Source of the DNA: Planctomycetaceae bacterium
GTDB lineage: Bacteria > Planctomycetota > Planctomycetia > Pirellulales > Pirellulaceae
DNA length: 37,144 bases
Assembly (NCBI GenBank): GCA_002709225.1
Contig: PAQH01000150.1
Location: 1-37,144 of the forward strand
Reading direction: 5' to 3'
This document shows positions 7,968 to 16,957 of the stretch, piece by piece. The notes beneath the pieces were generated by a model that saw nothing but the letters and a program-made list of their open reading frames with translations, had not been told where the DNA came from and made no database searches. The translations under genes and the position numbers were made by a program. Each line of letters begins with the position of its first letter. Within the stretch, counting starts at the first letter, position 1.

Positions 7968-9773
7968 CTATTTAAATGGGTCGTCATCTGCCGGGGCCTT
8001 TTTATCGGCTGGCATTGGCTTATCATCGGCGAACGGATCATCGTCCCCTGCTGGCTTGGCTGCTGCGTCAGCACCAAACGGGTCATCGCCGGCTGCCGGC
8101 TTGCCGTCATCTCCACCGAACGGGTTGGTGTCCGTTGGCATCGGCGCGGCGTCGCGATCTGAAGGAGATTTTTCTTTCGGTGTTTTCTCCTTCGAATCCT
8201 TGGTTTCTTCCTCCGCATCGAAGTGGATCAGCGGCCAGTCTTGTTCTGGTTCATGAAAACACTGCAACAAGCCGTTGCGTGTTCCCATGAAAAGACGATC
8301 CGTCTGCGTATTGATGAGTTTGACGTTTAGCACTTCCGTTTGCAGGATTCCTCGACGGCTGCCGGTGTTGGTGTCGACAATTACGATTCGTCCGGTTTCA
8401 CTTGTGCAATAGAGTCGATTCCGACTGGCCGAGACAAACCCGAAGATACCGGGGGTCCACCACTCTTCCTGGCCGGAGTCGGCATTGATGCGCCACATAC
8501 CGCCGTCGGCGGACATAATGTAGACGCCGTCACCGAATACAACGGGTTGGTGTTCGAGTGGTTCGCCGGCGGAGAATCTCCATTGGAGCCGACCGGATCG
8601 TTCGCTCAGACATGTCAAATAACCATCGCGTGACGCGACGAAGAATTGAGTCTGACCACCTTTGGTTCGGTACGCTGGACGACCCAAAATCAACTCGGGA
8701 GATTCGAGTCGGTACCGGGTGCCGGCTTCGTTGGCATTGGCGACGTACAGGTAGCTTTTGGTGGTGCTGCCGCGCCGGGCCGCTCGAGCGGTCGTTGGCC
8801 AGGCAACCGATTGTGTAACTACTATGGGTTGAGTCAGCGCTCGTCCTAAGGCTCCATAACGCGTGGGGAACAGCAGTGGTTCACGCAGATCGTAGCCGAG
8901 CAGGTCACCGCGGACGGTGGGGACCAGGACCTGCGTATCGGAAATGGCGGGACTCGCACTAGGTACTTCGGTGATGCGCCGGCCGCTCGCGTAACTGGAG
9001 ACTAGTTTTTTCCAGAGCAATTGGCCATCGGCAGAATCCAATACATAAACCGTACTGCCATTGGTGACTGCAACTACGTCGTCGTTTGCCGCAGGGCCTT
9101 GTGTTACCAAAGTGGGGCGACCAATTTTCGTTGACCAGAGTGTGGCCCCGGTCTCAGCGTCGAGGGCTTGGACAATACCTGTCGCGGAAGCGGCGTAAAG
9201 CCTGATATCCGGGACCATACGTCTTTGCAGACGTGGCATGACTTCGGGCTTTGCCTGGGCCCGCTGCAGTAGAGAAGTTGCCAGATCTACTTTTTCTTCA
9301 ACTTCTTTTGCTTCGTCAGACTCTTCAGCTTGTTCCGTCTGTTGTGCCAGTGCCTCAGCATCTGCAATCAGTTTTTCGACGAGTTCGGCGGTTTGTGCGA
9401 CTTCCGGGTCGGCCTGAGAGTTGGGATCCGAACGGATGATTGCCCGCATGCGTTTCACAGCGGCAACCAGTGCTCCGTCGGCGCCAAGTGGGCGCCCATT
9501 GCGATCCAAGTCGGTGTTGCGGATGACGTCTTTGCCGCGCAGGTGGTAGACTTCGTAGACCGTGATGGCACGGGTTGAACTGATATGCGGCTCAATGTGC
9601 ACAACCCGTCCACGCGTTGGATCGAGATCCAGCTGAGTTGTCCAAGCTAATTCCAGGCCACTGCGGCGCGCCAGATCTTGAGAAATAGCACCGCGCCGTC
9701 CTTGCGAGAAAGCGACTGCCCAGGGAAATGCAAGGCACATACACAACGCCAGAGAAACCACATTTCGGCGCAT
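7968..9773 (-). CDS. PQQ-like beta-propeller protein, secreted
   Basis: The ATG at 9773 gives 601 residues; a TTG two codons upstream is the alternative. Residues ~1-24 form a signal peptide (RRNVVSLALCMCLAFPWAVAF). The middle contains repeated PQQ/WD-type blades with the pattern 'D..tG...W': ALDAETGATLWSTKIG, VLDSADGQLLWKK, CLSERSGRLQWRFSAG, RINADSGQEEWW. Ahead of these is a Glu-rich, probably coiled region (~110-175). The C-terminus (~520-601) is a charged, disordered tail with a repeated D/N-PF unit (TNPFGG, DDPFGA, DDPFAD, DDPFK). Such propellers are abundant in planctomycetes as periplasmic binding or scaffold proteins; the ligand is unknown. Catalytic quinoprotein features were not seen. 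It lies downstream of the flagellar operon on the same strand but with a ~70-300-base gap. Confidence 0.8.
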   Translation of the reverse strand: MRRNVVSLALCMCLAFPWAVAFSQGRRGAISQDLARRSGLELAWTTQLDLDPTRGRVVHIEPHISSTRAITVYEVYHLRGKDVIRNTDLDRNGRPLGADGALVAAVKRMRAIIRSDPNSQADPEVAQTAELVEKLIADAEALAQQTEQAEESDEAKEVEEKVDLATSLLQRAQAKPEVMPRLQRRMVPDIRLYAASATGIVQALDAETGATLWSTKIGRPTLVTQGPAANDDVVAVTNGSTVYVLDSADGQLLWKKLVSSYASGRRITEVPSASPAISDTQVLVPTVRGDLLGYDLREPLLFPTRYGALGRALTQPIVVTQSVAWPTTARAARRGSTTKSYLYVANANEAGTRYRLESPELILGRPAYRTKGGQTQFFVASRDGYLTCLSERSGRLQWRFSAGEPLEHQPVVFGDGVYIMSADGGMWRINADSGQEEWWTPGIFGFVSASRNRLYCTSETGRIVIVDTNTGSRRGILQTEVLNVKLINTQTDRLFMGTRNGLLQCFHEPEQDWPLIHFDAEEETKDSKEKTPKEKSPSDRDAAPMPTDTNPFGGDDGKPAAGDDPFGADAAAKPAGDDDPFADDKPMPADKKAPADDDPFK

Positions 9774-9789
9774 GATCAAAACCCGCTGC

Positions 9790-9826
9790 GAAAGTGTAGA
9801 AAAATAAAGCTACCCCGTCAGAGGGG
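9790..9826 (-). terminator. Weak terminator-like hairpin after the flagellar operon
   Basis: Read on the minus strand, CCCC-TCTGAC-GGGG is followed by TAGCTTTATTTTTC, a short stem and a T-rich run. It lies between flhB and the start of the PQQ-propeller gene. The stem is only about 4-5 base pairs, so the call is tentative. Confidence 0.25.
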
Positions 9827-9841
9827 AGAACTCAGTCTCCA

Positions 9842-10081
9842 TCATACTTCAAACAATATGGTGTCGCAGCTGAAATTCGCCTTTTCTCCCCTATTTCGCG
9901 ATCTTGACGGTTCCGGTTTTGACGAGCTCAGGCTTACTTGTTGAACTGTTATCGGTTGTGACCACATCGGTTCTATCGTTGGCGGATACCACCTTGGACG
10001 GCCTGGTTGTTGTCGGGGTTTGACATTTCCCAGCTCACTTTGGTCGCTGGGTTGGTGGGAGCGGGAGTCATGTGCGGTCAT
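9842..10081 (-). CDS. Possible small ORF translationally coupled to flhB
   Basis: A 79-codon open frame starts at an ATG that overlaps the flhB stop in an ATGA arrangement (10078-10081), the classic geometry for coupled translation. The product is hydrophilic, Pro/Ser/Arg/Gln-rich and matches no family I know, with no membrane segment. It may be chance coding in the ~300-base gap after flhB. No alternative gene is visible in that gap. Confidence 0.2.
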   Translation of the reverse strand: MTAHDSRSHQPSDQSELGNVKPRQQPGRPRWYPPTIEPMWSQPITVQQVSLSSSKPEPSRSRNRGEKANFSCDTILFEV

Positions 10082-11136
10082 GAATGAAAGGCGGATCGCG
10101 CCCGGAGCAAAGCGTTGATTTGGTCCGATTGTTCCGGCGGAACCGGCATCCCCGAGGGAACGTGTTGTAGTAGAAATTGCGCTAGTTTCGACTGTTCAAC
10201 TACTGGAACTTTGGCTTTGCGAGCGGCGCGCCGGATCCGGTCGGCGCGGCGCCCGACTTCTTTTTGTACGACGCGCGGCGCCGTCGACGGAGGTTCCGGG
10301 CTGCCCAGAGTGACCACGAGTCCTGATTCGTGGGTCAGGATGGCTTGAAGTTGTGGCGTATCTGAAGCTTCTGCAGTTTCCGCTGAGCGTGCCCGCTGTC
10401 GTTGCTGGCGTGTCTGCTTGATTCGCGGGTTGACTTCGTCTCGGCGGGTTTCCTCGCGCAGTTCACGAGAAGTCATGCGCAGTTCACGTTCAAACTTCCA
10501 GCGTTGAACCGCGTAATCAATACCGGCTGAGGCTAGTAAAGCAAGGCCGATCTTGAGAGCTGAATTGGCCAGGAATCCGCCAATTCGCGTGGCGATTTCT
10601 CGAGGTTGATCGTCAGCGTGGAACAGGTTGTTGTCGAGCAGTGGTGAGAGGCATGTCCAGGCGACCACGAGTATTACACCGACCTGCAGTAGTCCCGATC
10701 CGAAACGCAGTAAATTTTCCAGTGACAGTAATCGTTGGATTCCCTGAGTGGGGTCGATACGTGCATAATTTGGTGTGATTCGATGAGCCAACGGCGTGAT
10801 ACCAATCTGGCCGGCGTGGACAAGTAACGCAACCAGAAATACGACTCCCAGGAATGGCAACAGCACCGGCAACAGATAGAAGGCAGTAGTCCGCAGGAAA
10901 TATGCAGGTAGATCCGTGGTCACGGATATTCTGGGACCGTTGCCCAGCTGTTGCTGAGTCAATTCTTGAAGTTTTCCAAGTAGTGGGTCGCCCAGTAGTA
11001 GCAGCGAAATCGTCGCTGCGACCAGTACTGTGGCAGTGGGCAAATATTGGCTTTGCGGATAGTGACCTTGTGACCGTGCCCGCTGTCGGCGCTTGGTACT
11101 AGCGGGGTGTTGTTTGGGTTCGTAAGAGGTTTGCAT
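10078..11136 (-). CDS. flhB: Flagellar export apparatus protein FlhB (cleavage motif lost)
   Basis: The 352-residue protein has the FlhB/YscU plan: four hydrophobic segments (~33-52, ~83-107, ~145-165, ~185-208) and a basic cytoplasmic region. FERELRMTSRELREETRRDE-VNPRIK resembles the conserved linker before the FlhB C-terminal domain. FlhB normally switches substrate specificity after self-cleavage at Asn-Pro-Thr-His; here the aligned place reads AILTHESGLVVTLG, with Ile-Leu-Thr-His at 266-269 (bases 10330-10341), so the scissile Asn-Pro is absent. The gene begins 3 bases after the fliR stop. The C-terminal domain is also divergent and Arg-rich. Identification is secure from position after fliR and the transmembrane part; the functional consequence is inferred. 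Confidence 0.9.
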   Translation of the reverse strand: MQTSYEPKQHPASTKRRQRARSQGHYPQSQYLPTATVLVAATISLLLLGDPLLGKLQELTQQQLGNGPRISVTTDLPAYFLRTTAFYLLPVLLPFLGVVFLVALLVHAGQIGITPLAHRITPNYARIDPTQGIQRLLSLENLLRFGSGLLQVGVILVVAWTCLSPLLDNNLFHADDQPREIATRIGGFLANSALKIGLALLASAGIDYAVQRWKFERELRMTSRELREETRRDEVNPRIKQTRQQRQRARSAETAEASDTPQLQAILTHESGLVVTLGSPEPPSTAPRVVQKEVGRRADRIRRAARKAKVPVVEQSKLAQFLLQHVPSGMPVPPEQSDQINALLRARSAFHS

Positions 11137-11139
11137 GCC

Positions 11140-12018
11140 TTACCTGGAGTGCGTCGTCAGCGGGCGTCCGAGCCGATCTTGCGCTTGCCGTGGCAAAGAC
11201 GAGATCCACTTGTTCGTACCTCGTTGCCGTTGTGGGTCGCCAGCTTGAAAGATCGAAAGCCAGTTGCTACGGGTTTGCTCCAGCATACTTGTTGCTTCAT
11301 GCTGAAACGTCCATCCCATCGATCCCAAGGTGAAGAAAACAGCCGCTGACAAGGCGAGTGAATTGAATCCCAGCCCGATTGCGAGAATATTCAATTGTGG
11401 GAGGACGCGACTGAGCAATCCCAGAGTAAGCATGGAAAACATAAGTGCGGCGATCAGTGGGGCAGCCAAACGTATCGCGATGACCAGGCTATGTGTGATC
11501 ACGTTGGTGAGTACTTCCGGCAGGTTGCCGATAGGGATCGTTGTTTGACCAGGCGGATAGGTCGCAAAGGTATCCAGCAATGCAGTCATTATGTGTCGAT
11601 GTCCGCCCGCTACGAGAAAAGCGGCGGTGGCTACCAAATCGAGCAAACGACCAAAAACAGGGACTTGGGAGTCGAGGCTCGGATCATATATTTCAGTCAT
11701 TCGCAACCCGGTTATTTGAGTCACGATTTGTCCCGCGAGTTGCAGCGATGAGAAAAGCATCAATACCGCAAACCCAATAACGAGGCCGATGGCGGCTTCA
11801 CGGGCCACAGCGACACCGAAGATTGCCAGGCTTGGCGGTAATGGTGGCCTCTGATGAGAATGCGCCATGGTGAGTACCACGGCCAGGACGCCAATGATCA
11901 CCCAACGTCCTCGCCAAGGAAGACTGTGAATCGGAAAGCATGGTGCCAGGCAAAGTAGTCCACTGATTCGAGTCAGGATCAACAAGAAAAGACACGGCCA
12001 GCCATCGAGGTTTGTCAT
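11140..12018 (-). CDS. fliR: Flagellar export gate protein FliR
   Basis: The ATG at 12018 (MTNLDGW) gives 292 residues; an in-frame TTG at 12033 is the alternative and neither has a strong SD. FliR family features are present: N-terminal hydrophobic LTRISGLLCLAPCF, then several membrane segments including VAREAAIGLVIGFAVLMLF, QLAGQIVTQITGLRM and the C-terminal PLIAALMFSMLTLGLLSRVLPQLNI, typical of FliR. It forms the export gate with FliP and FliQ. The last ~50 residues are a basic cytoplasmic extension. It sits between fliQ and flhB in the conserved order. Confidence 0.93.
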   Translation of the reverse strand: MTNLDGWPCLFLLILTRISGLLCLAPCFPIHSLPWRGRWVIIGVLAVVLTMAHSHQRPPLPPSLAIFGVAVAREAAIGLVIGFAVLMLFSSLQLAGQIVTQITGLRMTEIYDPSLDSQVPVFGRLLDLVATAAFLVAGGHRHIMTALLDTFATYPPGQTTIPIGNLPEVLTNVITHSLVIAIRLAAPLIAALMFSMLTLGLLSRVLPQLNILAIGLGFNSLALSAAVFFTLGSMGWTFQHEATSMLEQTRSNWLSIFQAGDPQRQRGTNKWISSLPRQAQDRLGRPLTTHSR

Positions 12019-12168
12019 TGCTGGATTTATCAAGACGCCGGTAATCCCGGTGGAGTGAACTGTGGGGTTAGACGAGTAAGGAAGAATTGCGGCGCACTTA
12101 TCTCTCGGGATCGATGTTGGTTGTGCTGCCAGCTAGTCTTCACAAACGGAGGAAGGACCGGCGCCAAG

Positions 12169-12444
12169 TCAGCCTCCCAATACGACGCGCGGGATGTTTG
12201 AAATTAGTGTGCCGGAGTATTCGACCATGCGCTGAATCAACCAGGGCAGCCCGATTGCGAAAGCCGTCAGCATTGCCAGGATCTTGGGGACAAAAGAAAG
12301 GGTTTGGTCTTGGATTTGTGTTAATGCCTGCAATAAGCCAATGAGAAGGCCGACGCCAATTCCCACAACCAACACGGGGGCACTCACGAGTAACGCCATG
12401 GACATTGCTTCTCGTCCCAGGTCGATTGCTTGTTGCGGTTCCAT
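12169..12444 (-). CDS. fliQ: Flagellar export gate protein FliQ
   Basis: The protein has 91 residues, the usual FliQ size, with two membrane helices (~15-40 and ~50-72). The family pattern VGLLIGLLQALTQIQDQTLSFVPKI is nearly canonical. It joins FliP and FliR in the export gate of the flagellar type III secretion apparatus. The ATG at 12444 is the only sensible start. The gap to fliP is 102 bases and to fliR 150 bases, looser than in many operons. Confidence 0.97.
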   Translation of the reverse strand: MEPQQAIDLGREAMSMALLVSAPVLVVGIGVGLLIGLLQALTQIQDQTLSFVPKILAMLTAFAIGLPWLIQRMVEYSGTLISNIPRVVLGG

Positions 12445-12546
12445 TGTTGTCTGCGGCTCACATGGATTGCGAGAAATGACGTTGACGCGTTGTTGATCTG
12501 GTGCACGCGCTTAAGTCAATTCAGTTCGGATTGTAACGGTACAAAT

Positions 12547-13482
12547 TCAGAGGGGGACGAAGCTTTCGAGTAGCATTTGCACAACGAGATGCCAGCCGTC
12601 GACGAGTACAAACAAGAGGATCTTGAAGGGCAGTGACACGATGACGGGAGGTAACATCAGCATGCCCATGGAAACGGTTACACTTGCGACCACGATGTCG
12701 AGGACGAGAAATGGTAGATAGACCTGGAACCCGATCAGAAAGGCGGTTTTCAATTCGCTCAACATAAAAGCCGGCAATAGTGCCTGTAGTGGCACATCCG
12801 CGAAGGTTTGCGGCTCAGCGTTTTCTGCTGGCAGATACTGGCAAAACAGATGGACATCCTCATGATTGCCAGCGGCGTCGATTTGCCTGCTCATGAAATC
12901 TCGAACGGGCTCGGCCCCGCGCTGCCAGGCCTCTTCCCAGCTCAGCGGCGTGTGTGGATCGGTGTAGGGGACAATGGCGTCTTCGTAGACTCGCTTCCAG
13001 ACGGGGGACATGATGGCCAATGTCATAAAAAGTGCGAGTGAGGTCACGACCTGATTGGACGGGAATTGCTGTGCTCCCAGTGCTTGTCGCAACAGGCCAA
13101 GTACGACGGCAATACGTACAAAACTGGTGCACATCAAGAGGATGCCTGGCGCCAGGCTGAGCACAGTTACAGAGAGAAACACACGCAGTGATGACTGAAA
13201 ATTTTCAGGATCAGTCCAGTTTTTCAGATCCAGGCCCGTGTCCGCTGACGTCGTTTCCAGGATCTCATTTGCCAGACTGGAACCTGGTTCCTGGGACGTT
13301 CCCACCAGCGGCGTTGAGAGCAGCGTAAGCACGCCGAGCGTAGCGATGGCGATCCGGCGAGCCAGCCGAGCCGTCAGGGAGTGGCCCCCGCAGGCAATCC
13401 GTGTCCTGTAGCTACGCTGACTTTTCAGGTAGCGGGCTTGCAGGGAGGACCGAAATTGCCAAAGGTAGTGGAGCTTAACCAC
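12547..13482 (-). CDS. fliP: Flagellar export gate protein FliP
   Basis: The GTG at 13482 overlaps the end of fliO by 8 bases and has GGGAG at a suitable distance upstream, so translation is probably coupled. The protein has 311 residues, longer than typical FliP (~245) because of a basic N-terminal extension before the hydrophobic segment ~42-60, which may act as a signal peptide. The core is canonical: SLAPGILLMCTSFVRIAVVLGLLRQALG and the C-terminal AFMLSELKTAFLIGFQVYLPFLVLDIVVASV, SMGMLMLPPVIVSLPFKILLFVLVDGW. It is the main pore protein of the export gate. Confidence 0.96.
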   Translation of the reverse strand: MVKLHYLWQFRSSLQARYLKSQRSYRTRIACGGHSLTARLARRIAIATLGVLTLLSTPLVGTSQEPGSSLANEILETTSADTGLDLKNWTDPENFQSSLRVFLSVTVLSLAPGILLMCTSFVRIAVVLGLLRQALGAQQFPSNQVVTSLALFMTLAIMSPVWKRVYEDAIVPYTDPHTPLSWEEAWQRGAEPVRDFMSRQIDAAGNHEDVHLFCQYLPAENAEPQTFADVPLQALLPAFMLSELKTAFLIGFQVYLPFLVLDIVVASVTVSMGMLMLPPVIVSLPFKILLFVLVDGWHLVVQMLLESFVPL

Positions 13483-14296
13483 GCAACTCGCTCCCTAAGT
13501 TCGGGGTGTCGTAGGCAGGTAGATGTATTGGCGATTGTTGGGTTTCGCGAATACTCCGAAATGAATGCGCGATACGACTTGGACTGTGGTTAAGGCAGAT
13601 GCCGCTGAGACGGTCGACTTCGTCCGGGTCCGTGATTTCGGTGAGAGTTTGCGCACCGGTGGGCGTCACTGCCAGCAGTAGCAATTTGTGTCCCAGCCTT
13701 AGAAGCTGCATTTCCTGACGCCCTGCCAATGGCGCCCTGCCCAAGAATTCAAATACTTCTCCAGGAAGGCGAACTGATTGGCGAGGCGCTGTGCGTCGGA
13801 ATAACCAGATCACCAAGAAAAAGAGCCCGAGCACGATGGCTAAACTACTGGCAACCGTAATAAGTATTTGTGTGAATTCTGGACGATTTGTCTCAGGCAG
13901 ATTTCTCTGGTCCGAATTGCGGAGCGGGCGACGAGGACGCAGGCGAATTGTCTCCGCATTCGTACGGAGCGGTTCATTCCTACGGAGCGGTTGCTGTGCG
14001 GATCGAGGCGCAGTCGTGTGGTTGTTGCCTGTCTGTGCTATTTCCAGGGCTGGGGCGCTGGTCTGAAAGGAACGCGCCACTGTTTCCACAGGCGTTGCGG
14101 GCTGGTTACGCGCCTTGGCAGGTGAAGTTGTGGTGCCGTACCGACTGGCAGGACGTGGGTGAAACGAACGAGGGTTATCGTGTCTGAGCTGACTGGGAAC
14201 CTGCGCCAGAATCGCCATGGGGGAGACAATCAGCACGAGTGCAATAACCACGGGCGCGGTATGGGAATCCGTTTGGCGGAGGTGGGTTGAGGTCAT
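13475..14296 (-). CDS. fliO: Flagellar biosynthesis protein FliO
   Basis: The 273-residue protein has an N-terminal hydrophobic segment (~14-32), a long Pro/Arg/Thr-rich linker (~35-140), one membrane helix (~145-168, TQILITVASSLAIVLGLFFLVIW), and a FliO domain with QEMQLLRLGHKLLLLAVTPTGAQTLTEI. FliO assists assembly of the FliP ring. The long periplasmic linker is unusual next to short enterobacterial FliO. Position between fliN and fliP supports the assignment. The C-terminal ~50 residues after the domain are unassigned. Confidence 0.9.
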   Translation of the reverse strand: MTSTHLRQTDSHTAPVVIALVLIVSPMAILAQVPSQLRHDNPRSFHPRPASRYGTTTSPAKARNQPATPVETVARSFQTSAPALEIAQTGNNHTTAPRSAQQPLRRNEPLRTNAETIRLRPRRPLRNSDQRNLPETNRPEFTQILITVASSLAIVLGLFFLVIWLFRRTAPRQSVRLPGEVFEFLGRAPLAGRQEMQLLRLGHKLLLLAVTPTGAQTLTEITDPDEVDRLSGICLNHSPSRIAHSFRSIRETQQSPIHLPAYDTPNLGSELRG

Positions 14297-14402
14297 AAAC
14301 GGAGTGGAATTGCTTGCGAATTGAATGGTTGTGTCAAGATTAAGGCGGTTTGAGCTACGGTAGGGTGAGACAGGTGTCCGGCCATGTTAGGCGGGTGCGA
14401 TG

Positions 14403-14813
14403 TTACGCCTGTTGACTGTCAGGGACGGCTTGTGTGCCCTTGTTTGCAGGTGGTGTAGGACCTTGAATTGTCTCGCTGATTTTGACGCAATAGCGACCGT
14501 CCAGCACAAACAACTCGCCTCGCGCGACGAGATTTTGATTGGCCAGCACGTCGACCGGTTCGGAGACTCCGCGATCGAGCAGAAGGATTGATCCGATTTC
14601 GAGACGCCGTACGTCCGCTAAGGAAATTCGGGTTCCACCGAGGACAATCCGTACATCGAGAGTCACGTCGAGTGCATCGCGCACGCTGGTTGGATGTTTC
14701 ACCTGAGGCATCGCTGTCGGACTTGCGGTTGATCGCTCGGGATCGCTGAGTACACCTTGTGGCGGCATTAGACAGGTATCCTCCTCAAATTCACGTGTTC
14801 CTGCTGCGGCCAT
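14403..14813 (-). CDS. fliN: Flagellar motor switch protein FliN
   Basis: The 136-residue protein carries a SpoA/FliN domain at ~42-112: LDVTLDVRIVLGGTRISLADVRRLEIGSILLLDR, then EPVDVLANQNLVARGELFVLDGRYCVKI, which is a near-canonical FliN C-terminal fold. It is part of the C-ring that sets rotation direction and docks export substrates. The ATG at 14813 has a G-rich SD; an ATG at 14768 is possible and would give a shorter N-terminus. It is the first gene of the minus-strand block fliN-O-P-Q-R-flhB, so its promoter should lie in 14814-15000. Confidence 0.93.
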   Translation of the reverse strand: MAAAGTREFEEDTCLMPPQGVLSDPERSTASPTAMPQVKHPTSVRDALDVTLDVRIVLGGTRISLADVRRLEIGSILLLDRGVSEPVDVLANQNLVARGELFVLDGRYCVKISETIQGPTPPANKGTQAVPDSQQA

Positions 14814-15113
14814 CGAATCCGTTCCCCCAATGCAGCGAATAACTTGAGGAATAATCGCAATTATCTGAAAAAAAGGTGGCTACTTGTCGCCAAAATTGGC
14901 CTGCAAAGCAACCCCAAGTCAGTTGATAGCCGGCTTTCGTCAGCGGCGCCGAACGCAGATCGCGACAGGCTTTTGGGCTGTCAGAGGGATCGGCACATGG
15001 GCGCCCCTTGATAGCACTGCTGGCAACCTTGCCCGCGGTGATGCGAATGGCGCGACTGCACAAGCACAGCCGGAGTCAGCAGATCGGCTGCAGGGGCTGG
15101 CTCAGATATCGCG
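14814..15113. other. Gap between permease and fliN
   Basis: About 300 bases separate the permease stop from the fliN start, both on the minus strand. No credible gene was found: the longest minus frame overlaps fliN out of frame and has no domain pattern. This is the expected site of the flagellar operon promoter, but no sigma-28, sigma-54 or sigma-70 match stood out to me. Confidence 0.4.
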
Positions 15114-16703
15114 TCAGTTCAATTCTTGTTCGATCGCAGTTTTTAGTGCCGCTTCTTCCTCGGGAGCTTGCGCTACCAGGTGGTGGCGGCTGTATCCCAG
15201 GAACCAGGCCAATCCAGCGAGCAAAAAGATCGCGACACCCCATACGCCGGGTCGGAAGTCCGCAATGGAGAATGTGGCGGCCAGGGCGACGATCGATAAG
15301 ACGGCCCCTACCACCGCACCCGGAATCCCCAGCGGACTTCGGTACGGCCGCGGCATCTGCGGGCGAGTGATTCTTAATACGACATAGCTGACCATGACAA
15401 GTGCATAAGAGATGACCGCACCAAACACTGCCATATTCAGGAGCACCGCGCCTACAGTGACCGAATTGCCGACGGGATTTTCAGGTTGTAACGATGTTTC
15501 GTCGGTCCCAGCTTCAATGGACTCCTGGAGCGAGGCGGCCTCGTTGGCCACCTCTGTTGATACGGCCTGTTGGTTACTCAAGTGAATGGCTGCGGCACAT
15601 CCGAGACCAATTGCCGCCCCGGTAATCAGCGCAACCCAGGGAGTCCGTTGGGGGCCAGTGATCGACAGCCAGCGGGGGAAATAGCCGGCTCGTGACAGCG
15701 CGAAGAGCACACGGCCGTATGCATAGATGATTGTATGAAAACTCGCGATCAACCCAGTTAAGGCTACCAGACTCAACAAGCGGCTCGTGACACCGCTCCC
15801 GAATGTCGCTTCGAAACCACTTTCCAGCGGGGCGTCAGAGTCTCCGATACCAGCAGCACCCGGGCCGATGCCGCTGTTCAGTACGAGTGTGAGTAAAGAC
15901 AGTATCAGTAAGGTTCCCATGCCAAGTAGCAGGGCGCGTGGCATGTCACGGACGACGTCGTGTGATTCTTCCGCGGCCAGTGGTAACTGTTCGATTGCCA
16001 GGTAGAACCAGATTGCAAACGGTAACGCTGCAAAGATCCCAAACGACCCGTGTGGTAAGAAGTGGCGTGATTGTCCCGGATCGGCTTTGACATTAAACAA
16101 CAGCTCGAATTGGAAGGCCCCGCTGGTGATCGCGGAGACATAGAAAACACCTAGAACCAGGATCGCCATGGCTGTGATTACGAGCCCGACGCGGAGTGTT
16201 AGTTCGACGCCGCGGATGTTGATCGCCACAAATACCGCGTAGGCCAGTACCCACCACACTATTGCCAGCCAGGCTGGCGCGTTTTCAGGATTGTCGAAAA
16301 ACAGGGCGTTCAGATAGCCGGCGATGTAATAGACGATGACTGCGGGTGTCAGTACGTATTCGATGGTGTCGGTTAGTCCACAGACAAAACCTCCCAGTGG
16401 CCCCAGCGCGTTACGTGTAAACGAGAAAAATCCACCCGCGTGAGGTAAAGCGGCGGACAGTTCGGCAATCGTAAAGACCATGCAAACGTACATCACTGCC
16501 ATCAGCACGGTGGCAATCGCCAAGCCCCAAAAACCGCCCAGTTTGAGCCCGGTTTGCCAACCTGCGAAATCGCCCGAAATAACTGCGCCAACGCCCAGAG
16601 CCCACAAGAGCAGCCAGCCCGCGCCCTTCTTGAGCTGACGTTGTTTCAGGTACTCCTGGTCCACCTGTTCGTATTGTGTCAGGCCCGCGCGAGGTTCGGT
16701 CAT
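15114..16703 (-). CDS. APC-family permease, ethanolamine permease type
   Basis: The ATG at 16703 gives 529 residues; an upstream in-frame TTG at 16742 is less likely. About 12 membrane helices are visible. The N-terminal region LKKGAGWLLLWALGVGAVISGDFAGWQTGLKLGG, with LPHAGGFFSFTRNALGPLGGF and TDTIEYVLTPAVIVYYIAGY, closely follows ethanolamine permeases of the amino acid/polyamine/organocation superfamily. PQMPRPYRSPLGIPGA is the usual APC cytoplasmic signature near the last helices. The insert ~385-420 (Glu/Ser/Thr-rich) is extra to the usual fold. No ethanolamine ammonia-lyase genes are in the window, so the substrate could be ethanolamine or another small amine. It is divergent from rpmI. 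Confidence 0.85.
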   Translation of the reverse strand: MTEPRAGLTQYEQVDQEYLKQRQLKKGAGWLLLWALGVGAVISGDFAGWQTGLKLGGFWGLAIATVLMAVMYVCMVFTIAELSAALPHAGGFFSFTRNALGPLGGFVCGLTDTIEYVLTPAVIVYYIAGYLNALFFDNPENAPAWLAIVWWVLAYAVFVAINIRGVELTLRVGLVITAMAILVLGVFYVSAITSGAFQFELLFNVKADPGQSRHFLPHGSFGIFAALPFAIWFYLAIEQLPLAAEESHDVVRDMPRALLLGMGTLLILSLLTLVLNSGIGPGAAGIGDSDAPLESGFEATFGSGVTSRLLSLVALTGLIASFHTIIYAYGRVLFALSRAGYFPRWLSITGPQRTPWVALITGAAIGLGCAAAIHLSNQQAVSTEVANEAASLQESIEAGTDETSLQPENPVGNSVTVGAVLLNMAVFGAVISYALVMVSYVVLRITRPQMPRPYRSPLGIPGAVVGAVLSIVALAATFSIADFRPGVWGVAIFLLAGLAWFLGYSRHHLVAQAPEEEAALKTAIEQELN

Positions 16704-16890
16704 GGGTTTGGGGACTGCTCTGGGCGGAAGAGATTGCCGCAAAAGGGTTTACCGTATCGGCAAGATGGTTGCAGGTCTGCCGTGAGCCAGCCATCATGGA
16801 TCATTTTGCGGTGCGAAGCCAGATGGCGGGGCAGATCGTTCGCTAGTGGACGAGTGCGACATAATTGTGATTTGAACGGAGTCGCTCCCC

Positions 16891-16919
16891 TTCCGTGATG
16901 GGGTGGAACTTCGTACAAT
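16891..16919 (+). promoter_or_regulatory. Candidate promoter of rpmI-rplT
   Basis: TTCCGT (16891-16896), a 17-base spacer and TACAAT (16914-16919) form a plausible sigma-70-like promoter, starting transcription about 33 bases before the rpmI ATG. The match at -35 is partial. Confidence 0.3.
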
Positions 16920-16957
16920 CCGTGGTCCATATTTGCGTTTGTACAAGGTTCGAGCAG

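Noticed and set aside
14791..15063. 90-codon minus frame overlapping fliN
   Set aside because: Overlaps the fliN start out of frame and lacks a domain pattern.
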